A DNA stretch of 64,000 nucleotides from Paenibacillus donghaensis (GTDB lineage Bacteria; Bacillota; Bacilli; Paenibacillales; Paenibacillaceae): assembly GCF_002192415.1 (NCBI RefSeq), contig NZ_CP021780.1, forward strand, positions 7,502,001-7,566,000, in the 5' to 3' direction. Position 1 is the first letter of the stretch. The number at the start of each line of letters is the position of its first letter. The position numbers and the translations under genes were made by a program. Of the stretch, positions 20,260 through 28,417 are shown piece after piece. The notes under the pieces are model-generated. The model was not told where the DNA came from. It saw only the letters and a program-made list of their open reading frames with translations, and made no database searches.

Positions 20260-21009
20260 TTAGCCTCTTTCCTTGAATTGTGTAAGCATATAACGGGCAT
20301 AGGTATCCTTAACATTCTTTGAATGGGATCTTCCAATTGGAAACTGATCTTCATTGGACATAAATACAGAGACAGCGGTAAAATTGCGAATATGCTCCAA
20401 GTTAACGATGACTGAACGGTGAATAAGCAAGAACGGGTACTCCAACTTGTTCGCATACTCGAGGAGTATACCAGTAATAATATATTGATGCTTTGCTGTA
20501 ATGATTTTAAGCTTGTTCTTGATCAAAGAATGCTTGATTTTTACAATAGCAATGATATCAAAAGTTCTTAAAACGATATATTCTCCTTCTACTTTAATGG
20601 TTAAAAATTTATTAACAGATGTAATGATATAATTGCAAAGTTTCACTATTTTCGTCTTAAACAATTCAAAGGAAACGGGCCTAATAAGATACTGAAAAGT
20701 TTGAACGTCAAAGCTGTCCATCATGTATTTAGGGCAACTGCTCAAAAAAATAATTTGCACGTCCCGATCAGGAAGAGAACGAATCTTTTTTGCGGTTTCT
20801 ATTCCGTTGATTCCTTTCATTTCTATGCCTAGAATGAGAAAATGAAATGGAAATTTGTCATGCTTCTTGTAATGCAGAAGCAATTCTTCTCCGCAAGAAA
20901 AGTAATAGGTATGAAAGGTAAAGGGCGTGCTTTTCGTGAGTTGCATGAAGAACTGCTCTAAATGCGCATGTTCTTCTTTTTTATCGTCACAAACGGCTAC
21001 TTGGAACAA
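20260..21009 (-). CDS. LytTR-type regulator with a degenerate receiver domain
   Basis: This 249-residue protein has an N-terminal receiver-like domain (about 1-125) and a C-terminal LytTR DNA-binding domain (about 140-245) with the signature LIHRSVIVNLEHI and PIGRSHSKNV. The acidic pair Asp8-Asp9 is kept. The phospho-acceptor Asp is replaced by Gly61 (ILGIEMKG instead of LDIEMPG), and the Lys of the KP motif is Arg (LIRPVSF). Phosphorylation control is therefore unlikely, and no histidine kinase is nearby. It is divergent from the peptide cassette and probably its regulator. Confidence 0.88.
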   Translation of the reverse strand: MFQVAVCDDKKEEHAHLEQFFMQLTKSTPFTFHTYYFSCGEELLLHYKKHDKFPFHFLILGIEMKGINGIETAKKIRSLPDRDVQIIFLSSCPKYMMDSFDVQTFQYLIRPVSFELFKTKIVKLCNYIITSVNKFLTIKVEGEYIVLRTFDIIAIVKIKHSLIKNKLKIITAKHQYIITGILLEYANKLEYPFLLIHRSVIVNLEHIRNFTAVSVFMSNEDQFPIGRSHSKNVKDTYARYMLTQFKERG

Positions 21010-21148
21010 AAGATCACTCCTCTACATTGTACAACCAATATTATACATTATATTCTTTTATTATCCAGTTATAGTTGTGCTATTTCAAAATTATTGGCGG
21101 CGATATCTAAAATTTAATAATACATGTTGTTTAACCTCTTTTTTTGCT

Positions 21149-21191
21149 AATTGGCAACCAATTTGTCCCTTATTTTTATACTTATGATATA
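21149..21191 (+). promoter_or_regulatory. candidate operator and promoter of the RiPP cassette
   Basis: AATTGGcaaCCAATT at 21149-21163 is a perfect inverted repeat touching a TTGTCC (21163-21168). GATATA (21186-21191) lies 17 bases further on. The rest of the 338-base divergent region is AT-rich without another clear signal. Weak evidence. Confidence 0.35.
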
Positions 21192-21347
21192 GTGTTTTTA
21201 CAGGATATGTATATTTACTTTAAGTGAAATTCATCACATATTAAAATTTATATATAAATACAATTATTCAAAATTACTTCTTGTTAATGTAATTTGATGG
21301 AAATGCCGAAACAAAATTTGTACTCAAAAAATAGAAGAGGTGACAGT

Positions 21348-21728
21348 ATGATAAGCACATTAAATTCAAGCAGTTCATTGTTTTTAAGAAGAAATCAATT
21401 TGTGAGTGCTGATTTAGGTGGGGAGAAAACAGAGGTTAAAAAAGAAGATGAAAGTAAAAACAAATTTGTAACGGCTACTGAGGGTGGTTATGTTAGATCT
21501 TATTTGATAAAAGAAGACGGAACCAAAATTATGTTAAGTGAGACAAAACAAACTCGAAATGATAAAGAGTCGTCTGCCACTAATCCCTTATTATCGTCCA
21601 AATCTCCTGGTAAGCAAGCACAATCTGCTTCATCAGCAAATACAAAAGAAACGATGTTATTATTAAATCTTAATGCCGGAATACCAATTAATGTTTTGAA
21701 GGGAATATATCAAGCGGAAGAAGATTAA
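21348..21728 (+). CDS. unknown 126-residue protein of the RiPP cassette
   Basis: I do not recognise this protein. It is hydrophilic, without cysteines, signal peptide or membrane segment. It has a Ser-rich N-terminus (MISTLNSSSSLFLRRNQ), a Lys/Glu-rich centre, a Ser/Gln-rich linker and a short hydrophobic C-terminal part (LLLNLNAGIPINVLKGIYQ). AGAGGTGA precedes the ATG at 21348. An in-frame ATG at 21294 has no ribosome site. It is first in the row of plus-strand cassette genes, with a hairpin before the exporter gene. It could be an immunity factor, a chaperone or an atypical second substrate. None of these is supported by a motif. Confidence 0.6.
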   Translation: MISTLNSSSSLFLRRNQFVSADLGGEKTEVKKEDESKNKFVTATEGGYVRSYLIKEDGTKIMLSETKQTRNDKESSATNPLLSSKSPGKQAQSASSANTKETMLLLNLNAGIPINVLKGIYQAEED

Positions 21729-21747
21729 ATCTTTTTCCTGACGGACG

Positions 21748-21785
21748 TTATTACAGGAGGCATGATAACATGTCTCCTGTAATAA
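21748..21785 (+). other. intercistronic hairpin
   Basis: TTATTACAGGAG and CTCCTGTAATAA form a perfect 12-bp stem with a 14-base loop. No T-tract follows, so it may stabilise or process mRNA rather than terminate. Confidence 0.5.
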
Positions 21786-21839
21786 AATAATTGTGGTATA
21801 TGAAATATTCCTCTTTAAGAGAGAGGTGAAAAAGAAGCT

Positions 21840-23543
21840 ATGAGTGATCTGGCTATCATAAAGAAAATGTTGATGTTATTTAAACCTTACAAGAAATCAA
21901 TGCTAATTGTATTTTCTTGTTTGATTGTATCTACTATTCTGAATTTGTTAATACCTTTACTCGTCAAATCTATCTTCGATGAAGGACTCATTAAACAAAA
22001 TTTTCAAACGGTTTTTTTATGTTCGTTAATAATTTTTTCAATCACTCTTATTGATAGAATTATAGATATAGTAAAGGAAAATCTACGGTCCAATGTAAAA
22101 GCAAAGATTACAAATGCAATTAATATGAAAGTATATCACCATATCCATAAGATGAAGATAGCTTATTTCAATAAGATTAGTAGCACTGAAATCACTAATA
22201 ATGTAAGAGTTGATATAGAAAATATCACTAAGATAGCAGATAATAGCATATTCTACGCTTTTTCTCAAGTTTTGAGTATTGCAGGAGGAATCGTAGGTTT
22301 ATTTATAATCAATTGGAAATTAGCTATGCTGGTGCTAATGTTTATACCGTTTAAATTCTTTATTGTGAAAATTTTCGCAAAGATTCGTAAAAATTATGCT
22401 AAATTATTTTTGGATCAATATAGTGAACTTTCACGTTTGTATGATGAAATAATTAATGGAATAAGAGAAATTAAAATATTTGGTATTTTTAAAATGAAAA
22501 AAAATGAATTTGAAAGTGAGCTAAGTAAATTAACTAATACTGAAAAGAAAACATCCGTATTAAGTTCTTGGAACAATGCATCAGAGCTTATTATGATGCA
22601 ACTGATAACTGTGCTTATATATATTATTGGCGCACGAATGACATTCAATTCAGAATTAACAGTAGGAAGCATTGTGGCTTTTGTAACTTATATTTCTTAT
22701 GTGACCATTCCTATATCTGCAATAATTAATATAGGCTATTTGTTCTCTGGTATAATTCCTTCTGCGAAGCGTTTATTTAATTTTTTTCAATTGCCAATAG
22801 AAGAATGTACACTGAACCCAAAAATCGAAAATATAAAAAATAAGTCTATATTGTTCCATAATGTCTATTATTCTCATGATGGACGGCAACCTACTTTGGA
22901 AAATATAACATTTAGTATATTAGAAGGAGAAAAAGTTGCGGTTATGGGTACAAACGGATCTGGAAAAACAACACTTCTGGATTTAATTCTTAGATTTCAC
23001 AAACCCGATAAAGGCACCATTACATTGGGGGGAGTGGATATAGGAGATTATGATATTGATACTTACCGTAGTTTTTTTGCTTTGGTAAGTCAACGGTTTT
23101 CTTTATTCAATAAGAGTATTAAAGAAAATATTTGTTTACATTCTGACTTTTCAGAAGAAAGTATAAACAAATTACTTGAGGATGTTCAATTACCTGAATT
23201 TATTGATTATTTTAATATGAAAATAGGAACTAATGGAGCTGAATTATCAGGAGGTCAGCGACAAAAACTAGCCTTAGCGAGAGCTATATCCCACGATAAA
23301 CATATATATATATTTGATGAAACTACATCTAATTTAGATGTTATATCAGAAATTAATTTTGCGAATCTAATTAATGAGAGACTTGGAGAAAAAACAATAA
23401 TAATAGTGACGCATAAACCTGAAATTCTTAAATATATGGATAAAATAATCGTGATTGAGAATGGAGAGATTCTTCAGGTAGGAACTTATAAAGATTTAAT
23501 GAACAACAATAAACTTCAAATGAATGTTTTCTCGGTAAGTTAA
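21840..23543 (+). CDS. ABC exporter (fused membrane and ATPase domains)
   Basis: The 567-residue protein has a six-helix exporter domain (about 1-300) and an ATPase domain (about 330-560) with Walker A GTNGSGKTT, signature ELSGGQRQKLA and Walker B YIFDETTSNLD. It lacks an N-terminal C39 peptidase domain, so leader removal must come from another protein, plausibly the S8 protease of the cassette. GAGAGGTG is the ribosome site. Codon use is AT-rich like its neighbours. It probably exports the matured peptide. An importer or immunity role is less likely. Confidence 0.9.
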   Translation: MSDLAIIKKMLMLFKPYKKSMLIVFSCLIVSTILNLLIPLLVKSIFDEGLIKQNFQTVFLCSLIIFSITLIDRIIDIVKENLRSNVKAKITNAINMKVYHHIHKMKIAYFNKISSTEITNNVRVDIENITKIADNSIFYAFSQVLSIAGGIVGLFIINWKLAMLVLMFIPFKFFIVKIFAKIRKNYAKLFLDQYSELSRLYDEIINGIREIKIFGIFKMKKNEFESELSKLTNTEKKTSVLSSWNNASELIMMQLITVLIYIIGARMTFNSELTVGSIVAFVTYISYVTIPISAIINIGYLFSGIIPSAKRLFNFFQLPIEECTLNPKIENIKNKSILFHNVYYSHDGRQPTLENITFSILEGEKVAVMGTNGSGKTTLLDLILRFHKPDKGTITLGGVDIGDYDIDTYRSFFALVSQRFSLFNKSIKENICLHSDFSEESINKLLEDVQLPEFIDYFNMKIGTNGAELSGGQRQKLALARAISHDKHIYIFDETTSNLDVISEINFANLINERLGEKTIIIVTHKPEILKYMDKIIVIENGEILQVGTYKDLMNNNKLQMNVFSVS

Positions 23544-23604
23544 AAGTTGGTTTAACCTTCACTATTGAAGATTAAATAAAAAAATTGAAAAGGAGAACAA
23601 AATC

Positions 23605-23748
23605 ATGAAAAAACTTGGTAAAAAATTGGTATCGAACAAGATGACACTTGAGGCTTGTGCAGCTGCATGTAATTGTTACGGTTTGTGCCCGTCTCCTGGT
23701 AATTATCAAATTTCTTACTACCAACAATTTGCAGAGAGTCTTAGCTAA
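23605..23748 (+). CDS. 47-residue Cys-rich RiPP precursor (CLI_3235-class)
   Basis: AAGGAGAACAAAATC leads to an ATG and 47 codons. The N-terminus MKKLGKK followed by a short leader and LEACAAAC matches what I know of the CLI_3235-class bacteriocin precursors (TIGR04065). Cysteines are Cys18, 22, 24 and 28, then CPSPG and a Tyr/Gln-rich tail (YQISYYQQFAESLS). It lies between the exporter and radical SAM genes and is followed by a strong hairpin. The maturase would probably form thioether links from the cysteines. The tail is longer than a typical minimal core. The short length makes it easy to miss. Confidence 0.85.
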   Translation: MKKLGKKLVSNKMTLEACAAACNCYGLCPSPGNYQISYYQQFAESLS

Positions 23749-23765
23749 ATCATTCTATTTTTAAG

Positions 23766-23814
23766 ATGCTATGGCATAAGTGTAAATTTCAACTTATGTC
23801 ATAGCATTTTATTA
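23766..23814 (+). terminator. attenuator-type terminator after the precursor gene
   Basis: ATGCTATGGCATAAGT (23766-23781) pairs with ACTTATGTCATAGCAT (23792-23807) over 16 positions with one G-T pair, followed by TTTTATT. It would give much more precursor mRNA than enzyme mRNA by partial read-through. Confidence 0.8.
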
Positions 23815-23832
23815 GGGAGATGAATAAATAAT

Positions 23833-25257
23833 ATGCTTGATAATTTAGAAAAACCATTTATACATCTATTTTCGCTAAGTGATGAATTTTATATGTATGA
23901 TGTAAACACTAATAAGATAGTTTGCATTTCTAAAGAGGTATATGATTATTTGAATGAAGAAGCTGATTGTCTAACAAACGAAGTATACGACATTATATCT
24001 TCTCTAAAAAAGCAAGGTTTCTTATTAACGAATAGAATGAAAAGGATTGAGCATCCCTTTACTGAAAAAGTAGAATACTACCTTCAAAGTAAGCTTCAAA
24101 TGTTATCTCTTCAGGTTACGCAAAATTGTAATTTGAGATGTGATTATTGTGCTTACTCTGGAAATTATACCAATAGATCTCATCAAAACATTAATATGTC
24201 ATTTGATTCAGCAAAAAAAGCAGTGGATTTTTTCATTGATAGAAGCGGTGAAACAAATCAGTTAGGAATAGGTTTTTATGGAGGAGAACCGTTACTTCAA
24301 TTTAGCCTAATAAAAAAAACCGTTTCTTATATTCTTGAGAACTATCCTGAAAGAGAATATGTTTTCACTATAACGACTAATGGTACAGTCATGCCTCCTG
24401 AAGCTATTGCCTTTTTAGACAATCATAATTTTGGAGTAATGATAAGTTTAGATGGTTATAAGGAAAACCATGATAAAAATAGGAAGTTTAATAGTAATGG
24501 TGTGGGGAGTTTCGATACTATAATCAAAAATTTAAAGATCATAAAAGATAAATACAGCAAATTATATAAAAACCTAACTTTTAGTGTTGTTTTAGATGCT
24601 GATTCTGATTTTTCAAAATGCAATGAATTTTTTATAAATAACGAATTTGTTAAAGACTCAATATTATCAGTTGCTAGTGTTAGTAACAATTATATAAAAG
24701 AAGAAAAGGAAAATACAAGTAATCGTCTCGAATTGGAGAGATATGAGTTATTCAAATACTTATTAGTGAAAATGAACAGATTAAAGATCGGATCATATTC
24801 AAAGTTAATTTGGCAGTATGATTCGCAGCTTGAGAAATTCTGTGCAGAAATGGCTAAACCATCTGATACAGTTCCCGAGAATGGGCATCATTCAGGTCCT
24901 TGTATCCCAGGAGCACACAGACTGTTTGTCAATGTTAATGGCGATTTCTTCCCTTGTGAAAAAGTTAGTGAATGTTCTGAAGTTTGCGGAATTGGAAATA
25001 TTGAGAATGGATTCGATATAGAAAAAGTGAAAAGTATTTTAAATATAGGAAAATTAACAGAAGATGAATGCAAAAATTGCTGGGCCTATAGATACTGCAT
25101 GTTGTGTCTAGTCCATTCGGATGGAATGGATAAACTCTCTTCAAAAAAGAAACTTTCGTATTGTGATAATGTTAGAAACAGTGCTGAGGAAAAAATGAAG
25201 GAGTACTGTTTTTTGAAAAAAATGAATTCTGATAAGTACGAGGAGGTAGCGAGATGA
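23833..25257 (+). CDS. radical SAM/SPASM peptide maturase (CcpM-like)
   Basis: The 474-residue enzyme starts with a PqqD-like peptide-recognition region (about 1-75). A radical SAM core follows with Cys99-x3-Cys103-x2-Cys106 (CNLRCDYC), YGGEPLL and TTNGT. The C-terminal SPASM region has many cysteines (PCEKVSECSEVCG and ECKNCWAYRYCMLC) for auxiliary iron-sulfur clusters. This matches Cys-rich peptide maturases (TIGR04068, CcpM), which install thioethers in cysteine-rich peptides. It lies after the precursor and attenuator and overlaps the next gene by ATGA, so the two products are made together. Confidence 0.9.
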   Translation: MLDNLEKPFIHLFSLSDEFYMYDVNTNKIVCISKEVYDYLNEEADCLTNEVYDIISSLKKQGFLLTNRMKRIEHPFTEKVEYYLQSKLQMLSLQVTQNCNLRCDYCAYSGNYTNRSHQNINMSFDSAKKAVDFFIDRSGETNQLGIGFYGGEPLLQFSLIKKTVSYILENYPEREYVFTITTNGTVMPPEAIAFLDNHNFGVMISLDGYKENHDKNRKFNSNGVGSFDTIIKNLKIIKDKYSKLYKNLTFSVVLDADSDFSKCNEFFINNEFVKDSILSVASVSNNYIKEEKENTSNRLELERYELFKYLLVKMNRLKIGSYSKLIWQYDSQLEKFCAEMAKPSDTVPENGHHSGPCIPGAHRLFVNVNGDFFPCEKVSECSEVCGIGNIENGFDIEKVKSILNIGKLTEDECKNCWAYRYCMLCLVHSDGMDKLSSKKKLSYCDNVRNSAEEKMKEYCFLKKMNSDKYEEVAR

Positions 25258-26351
25258 ATAATAAGAAGGTTGCAATATACCCTTTTGATATAGAAAGCGC
25301 TCCTCTTGTTAGATATAAAGAATATCTTAGAAGTTATGACCTTATGGGAGTCTTTTCACCAAGAGGCTGGGGAATCAACAAGGATATAAGTATGGTGGAC
25401 GGTGGGGAAAAAGGGTTGACAATAGAAACAGATCTAATAAATAGTGTTATCAACTATGATACGCTTATTATTAATCAGCCTTGTCGAACACTAGACTTTA
25501 ATAAAAATGTACTTCCGTTAATCATCTCTAAAATACAAGAAAAAAAGGAAATAATTTTGAACTGGTATGAAAACGAAAGTTTCATAAAAGAGTTGTGTGA
25601 GAGATTGTCTGTTCCTTGTTCTGTTATGTCTTATGATAGGAACTTGTTTGTGAACCATAATAAATTGATGGATATTACAGTTCCAATTGTGTTCGTATGT
25701 GGATTCACTGAAATGGCAAATAAATTTTTTACGCAACTTACTTTAAGGGAATATTTTACAAAAGAAGGATATAATATTAGTCAAATTGGAACTAAAAAAT
25801 ACTCGGAATTGTTTGGTTTTAAATCGTTTCCAGCTTTCATGTTTGAAAGCATTTCAGATAGTGAAAAAATTATTTTATTTAATAATTATGTTAAACAAAT
25901 AGAAATAGAAGAAAGACCAGATCTTATTATTATTGGCATTCCAGGATCTGTAATACCATTCAACAATAGATATAACTATCATTTCGGGAGTTTTGCTAAC
26001 ATTATATCGCATTCTATTGAAGCTGACGCAATCATTGCAAACATATTGTATGGCGATTATAACCAGAAAATATTTGATTTAAAAAGAAATATTATGAAGT
26101 ATAAGTATGGATGGAACGTCGACTGTTTCAGTATGTCCAATTTTTATGTTGATTTAACATCTACTCTGCCGGATGGGGAATTGCAGTTTTCTAAAGTTGG
26201 AAGTGAACTATTGGATGGGAAAATTGAAAGTACACTTAAGAGTGTGAATAATATTAATATATTCAACTCTCTAAATGATACTCATAAATTTACTATGTGT
26301 AAAATGATTGAAGATAAATTGCTTTCTTATGGAACTACTAGAATTATGTAA
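25254..26351 (+). CDS. TIGR04066-type peptide maturation system protein
   Basis: This 365-residue protein resembles the TIGR04066 family found beside CcpM maturases. Its biochemical role is unknown to me. The N-terminal ~140 residues (VAIYPFDIESAPLVRYKEYL, then YDTLIINQPCRTL) form one unit. The second half begins VPIVFVCGFTEMANKFFTQL (143-162), which looks like a P-loop strand-loop-helix with the second Gly changed to Asn, and continues with PDLIIIGIPGS and ADAIIANILYGD. A degenerate SIMIBI-like nucleotide-binding fold is my inference. Coupled to the maturase gene by an ATGA overlap. Confidence 0.78.
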   Translation: MNNKKVAIYPFDIESAPLVRYKEYLRSYDLMGVFSPRGWGINKDISMVDGGEKGLTIETDLINSVINYDTLIINQPCRTLDFNKNVLPLIISKIQEKKEIILNWYENESFIKELCERLSVPCSVMSYDRNLFVNHNKLMDITVPIVFVCGFTEMANKFFTQLTLREYFTKEGYNISQIGTKKYSELFGFKSFPAFMFESISDSEKIILFNNYVKQIEIEERPDLIIIGIPGSVIPFNNRYNYHFGSFANIISHSIEADAIIANILYGDYNQKIFDLKRNIMKYKYGWNVDCFSMSNFYVDLTSTLPDGELQFSKVGSELLDGKIESTLKSVNNINIFNSLNDTHKFTMCKMIEDKLLSYGTTRIM

Positions 26352-26430
26352 TTGGAATATAACTAACTGAGCATCTGCACCACGGTATAAGCGCAGTGAA
26401 TTATCTTTAAGATAAGGGGGGGACGATACA

Positions 26431-26691
26431 TTGTATTTGGAGATTGAAAGAAAACTTCTCAATATTATTGAAGAAAATTACGGTAAAAAAATAGTTGATG
26501 TTAATGAAAAATTACTTAATAGAAATATTAATTTAAAACCGGTGGAGTTGGCATCTCTCCTAGTTCAAATAGAGGAGTTCTTTTTGGTTAAAATCAGTAA
26601 TGAAGATATAACTAATGGGAATTTTGATTCAGTTGGTAATATTTCAAAGCTAATTACACAAAGACTTTCAGAACCAACCAACTATAACTAA
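26431..26691 (+). CDS. acyl-carrier-like protein of the peptide maturation system
   Basis: This 86-residue helical protein has an acyl-carrier pattern (LLNRNINLKPVELASLLVQIEEFF, then VGNISKLITQRL) and fits the acyl carrier-related family of peptide maturation systems (TIGR04069). The Ser that normally carries phosphopantetheine in D-S-L is replaced: the aligned residues are INL, with Asn34 at the Ser position. It can hardly be pantetheinylated there and may act as a docking or scaffold protein. The TTG start follows AAGGGGGGG. It lies between the TIGR04066 gene and the protease gene. Confidence 0.75.
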   Translation: MYLEIERKLLNIIEENYGKKIVDVNEKLLNRNINLKPVELASLLVQIEEFFLVKISNEDITNGNFDSVGNISKLITQRLSEPTNYN

Positions 26692-26719
26692 ATTTATTCT
26701 GATTGGAACAGATAATATT

Positions 26720-28243
26720 ATGAAAATACTTTCTGTGGCAATTATTGATGATGGAATATCAGGAGACATATTTGATAATAAGTTGGCACATAACATTGAA
26801 ATAAATAAGTTCTGCGAGATTATATTATGTAAGAAAGAGAACCAAGTAGTGAATACTCACGGTACAATCTGCGCTGCAATTCTATGTAAGTATACAAATT
26901 CCGTTTGTATAAGCAGTGTGAAAATACTAGAGAATGGAAGAGGGGATGTAGAACAATTATGTACATCTCTAGAATGGTGTGAAGATAACGATATTGACGT
27001 AATCAATATCAGTTTAGGTAGCTGCAATTTCTTGGATTATTACAAATTAAGAAATATTATTAACCGTTTAGCCAGGAAAAATATATTAATAGTTTGTTCA
27101 GCGCATAATAATAATCTCCTGACCTATCCGGCTTCATTTTCTAATGTTATTGGAGTGAAATGTGACTCTAATGGATTATTAAAAGAAGGAGAATGTATAG
27201 AAAATCACGATTTATGTGCAGGTGTAGATTTAATTGCATTTGCAAAACATGAAATAAAAGGATTTAAGATTCAAAAGAACTTCAATAGTTTTGCGACGCC
27301 ATTAGTTACAGCCCGGGCAAGTGATATCCTATATCAAAGGCGAAATCTTTCCGTCGAAGAGATAAAGAATAAATTACGCTACCAAAGCCATCAATTAAAA
27401 CATCCTCATTTAAATAGTTACAGAATACCTGATTGGATAAATAAAGCATTTATTTTTGTTGTTGATAGTTTATCTGTTTATTCCACATTTTTTTATTTTG
27501 ATGTTATTGGTGAATTATATATAAACCATGAGGCGCTAGTCTCCTATGTCGAAAATGTGTTGATTTCAGATATTAGCCAAGAAATAGATACCCTTATTAT
27601 TTTTAGTAAACTCCAGATTGAAATAAACCTGTTTAATTCTATAAATCAACTTTGTGGGAAGCACAACACTAATGTTGTTTATATTGATATCTTAGGGAAC
27701 AAGGAATCAAAGAGTATAGTTGAAAAAAATATTAAGGTATGGGATAAAAGCGTGATTTATCGAATTATAGATATGGAAGTAATAAACAAAGAGAATATCT
27801 CTGTTCCTCAAGTTCTAATATCTTTTTCAAATAATTATGAAATGTATGAAATTTTATGCTTAATGAAAAATTTTTTTTCCCAGAGTATGTATAATGCATT
27901 TGTAGCATGTGACCAGGCCGTTGCATTTCTATATGATCTTGAATACGTTCCAGTTAATATGAAAAAAATTAAAGAAACCGTCTCATATTTAGGTAAAATG
28001 ATCGTAGAAAAGAACTCTGATATTTTTATATTTGGTCTTATAGCAGAAAAGGAATTTATATTGAATAAACTTAGAACACAATTAAATACTGATGTTTTTA
28101 TAAAGGTTGAGAAGTATTATGATAGCAGGGTGAAAATTTCTGTGAATAAAAACAAAACTAAAGATCGTATATTTTTAATAGATTCAATAACTGCTGAAAA
28201 TGTATATGGAATTTTTGAGTTTTTAGTGGAGACATTGAAATAG
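26720..28243 (+). CDS. subtilisin-like (S8) protease with an extra C-terminal domain
   Basis: The first ~235 residues are an S8 peptidase with Asp10 in VAIIDDGIS, His47 in NTHGTICAAI, the INISLG strand, an oxyanion Asn in SAHNNN and Ser190 in NSFATPLVTA. All catalytic residues are present. There is no signal peptide, so it is probably cytosolic. The last ~270 residues are not a known protease part. Their strand-helix pattern (TLIIFSKLQIEINLFNSI, QVLISFSNNYE, ACDQAVAFLYDLEY) loosely parallels the second half of the TIGR04066 protein. The exporter lacks a peptidase domain, so this protein is the best candidate for leader removal. Confidence 0.85.
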   Translation: MKILSVAIIDDGISGDIFDNKLAHNIEINKFCEIILCKKENQVVNTHGTICAAILCKYTNSVCISSVKILENGRGDVEQLCTSLEWCEDNDIDVINISLGSCNFLDYYKLRNIINRLARKNILIVCSAHNNNLLTYPASFSNVIGVKCDSNGLLKEGECIENHDLCAGVDLIAFAKHEIKGFKIQKNFNSFATPLVTARASDILYQRRNLSVEEIKNKLRYQSHQLKHPHLNSYRIPDWINKAFIFVVDSLSVYSTFFYFDVIGELYINHEALVSYVENVLISDISQEIDTLIIFSKLQIEINLFNSINQLCGKHNTNVVYIDILGNKESKSIVEKNIKVWDKSVIYRIIDMEVINKENISVPQVLISFSNNYEMYEILCLMKNFFSQSMYNAFVACDQAVAFLYDLEYVPVNMKKIKETVSYLGKMIVEKNSDIFIFGLIAEKEFILNKLRTQLNTDVFIKVEKYYDSRVKISVNKNKTKDRIFLIDSITAENVYGIFEFLVETLK

Positions 28244-28417
28244 GGGTAAGCGTCAAACAGCCCACAATTGTCCGCTGGTCCGATAGTAAGGTTCCTGATA
28301 ACTTCTGTTCAGACAGATGCAGAGGGAATGAGATGCTCCCCGAGTTCTTCCGAGCGTCCAAAAACGTCTTCAATTCGCGTTTTCATTGCAGCCCCTTTCG
28401 GTACTTGAGGGAATCAG
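28244..28417. other. right edge of the AT-rich island, no intact gene
   Basis: Composition returns to GC-rich here. A 25-codon minus-strand frame from about 28393 (MKTRIEDVFGRSEELG) has a start and a stop but no recognisable family. It may be debris from a gene cut by the insertion. Confidence 0.3.

Larger units (their letters stand above)
20190..28250. other. AT-rich island carrying a RiPP biosynthesis cassette
   Basis: Base composition changes sharply from GC-rich DNA before about 20190 to AT-rich DNA with A/T-ending codons, and back near 28250. All genes inside belong to one peptide maturation and export cassette. This indicates horizontal acquisition. No integrase, transposase or flanking direct repeat was found. 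Confidence 0.75.

Noticed and set aside
28158..28373. 71-codon minus-strand frame at the island edge, considered as a transposase remnant
   Set aside because: No transposase motif is visible, and it overlaps the end of the protease gene.
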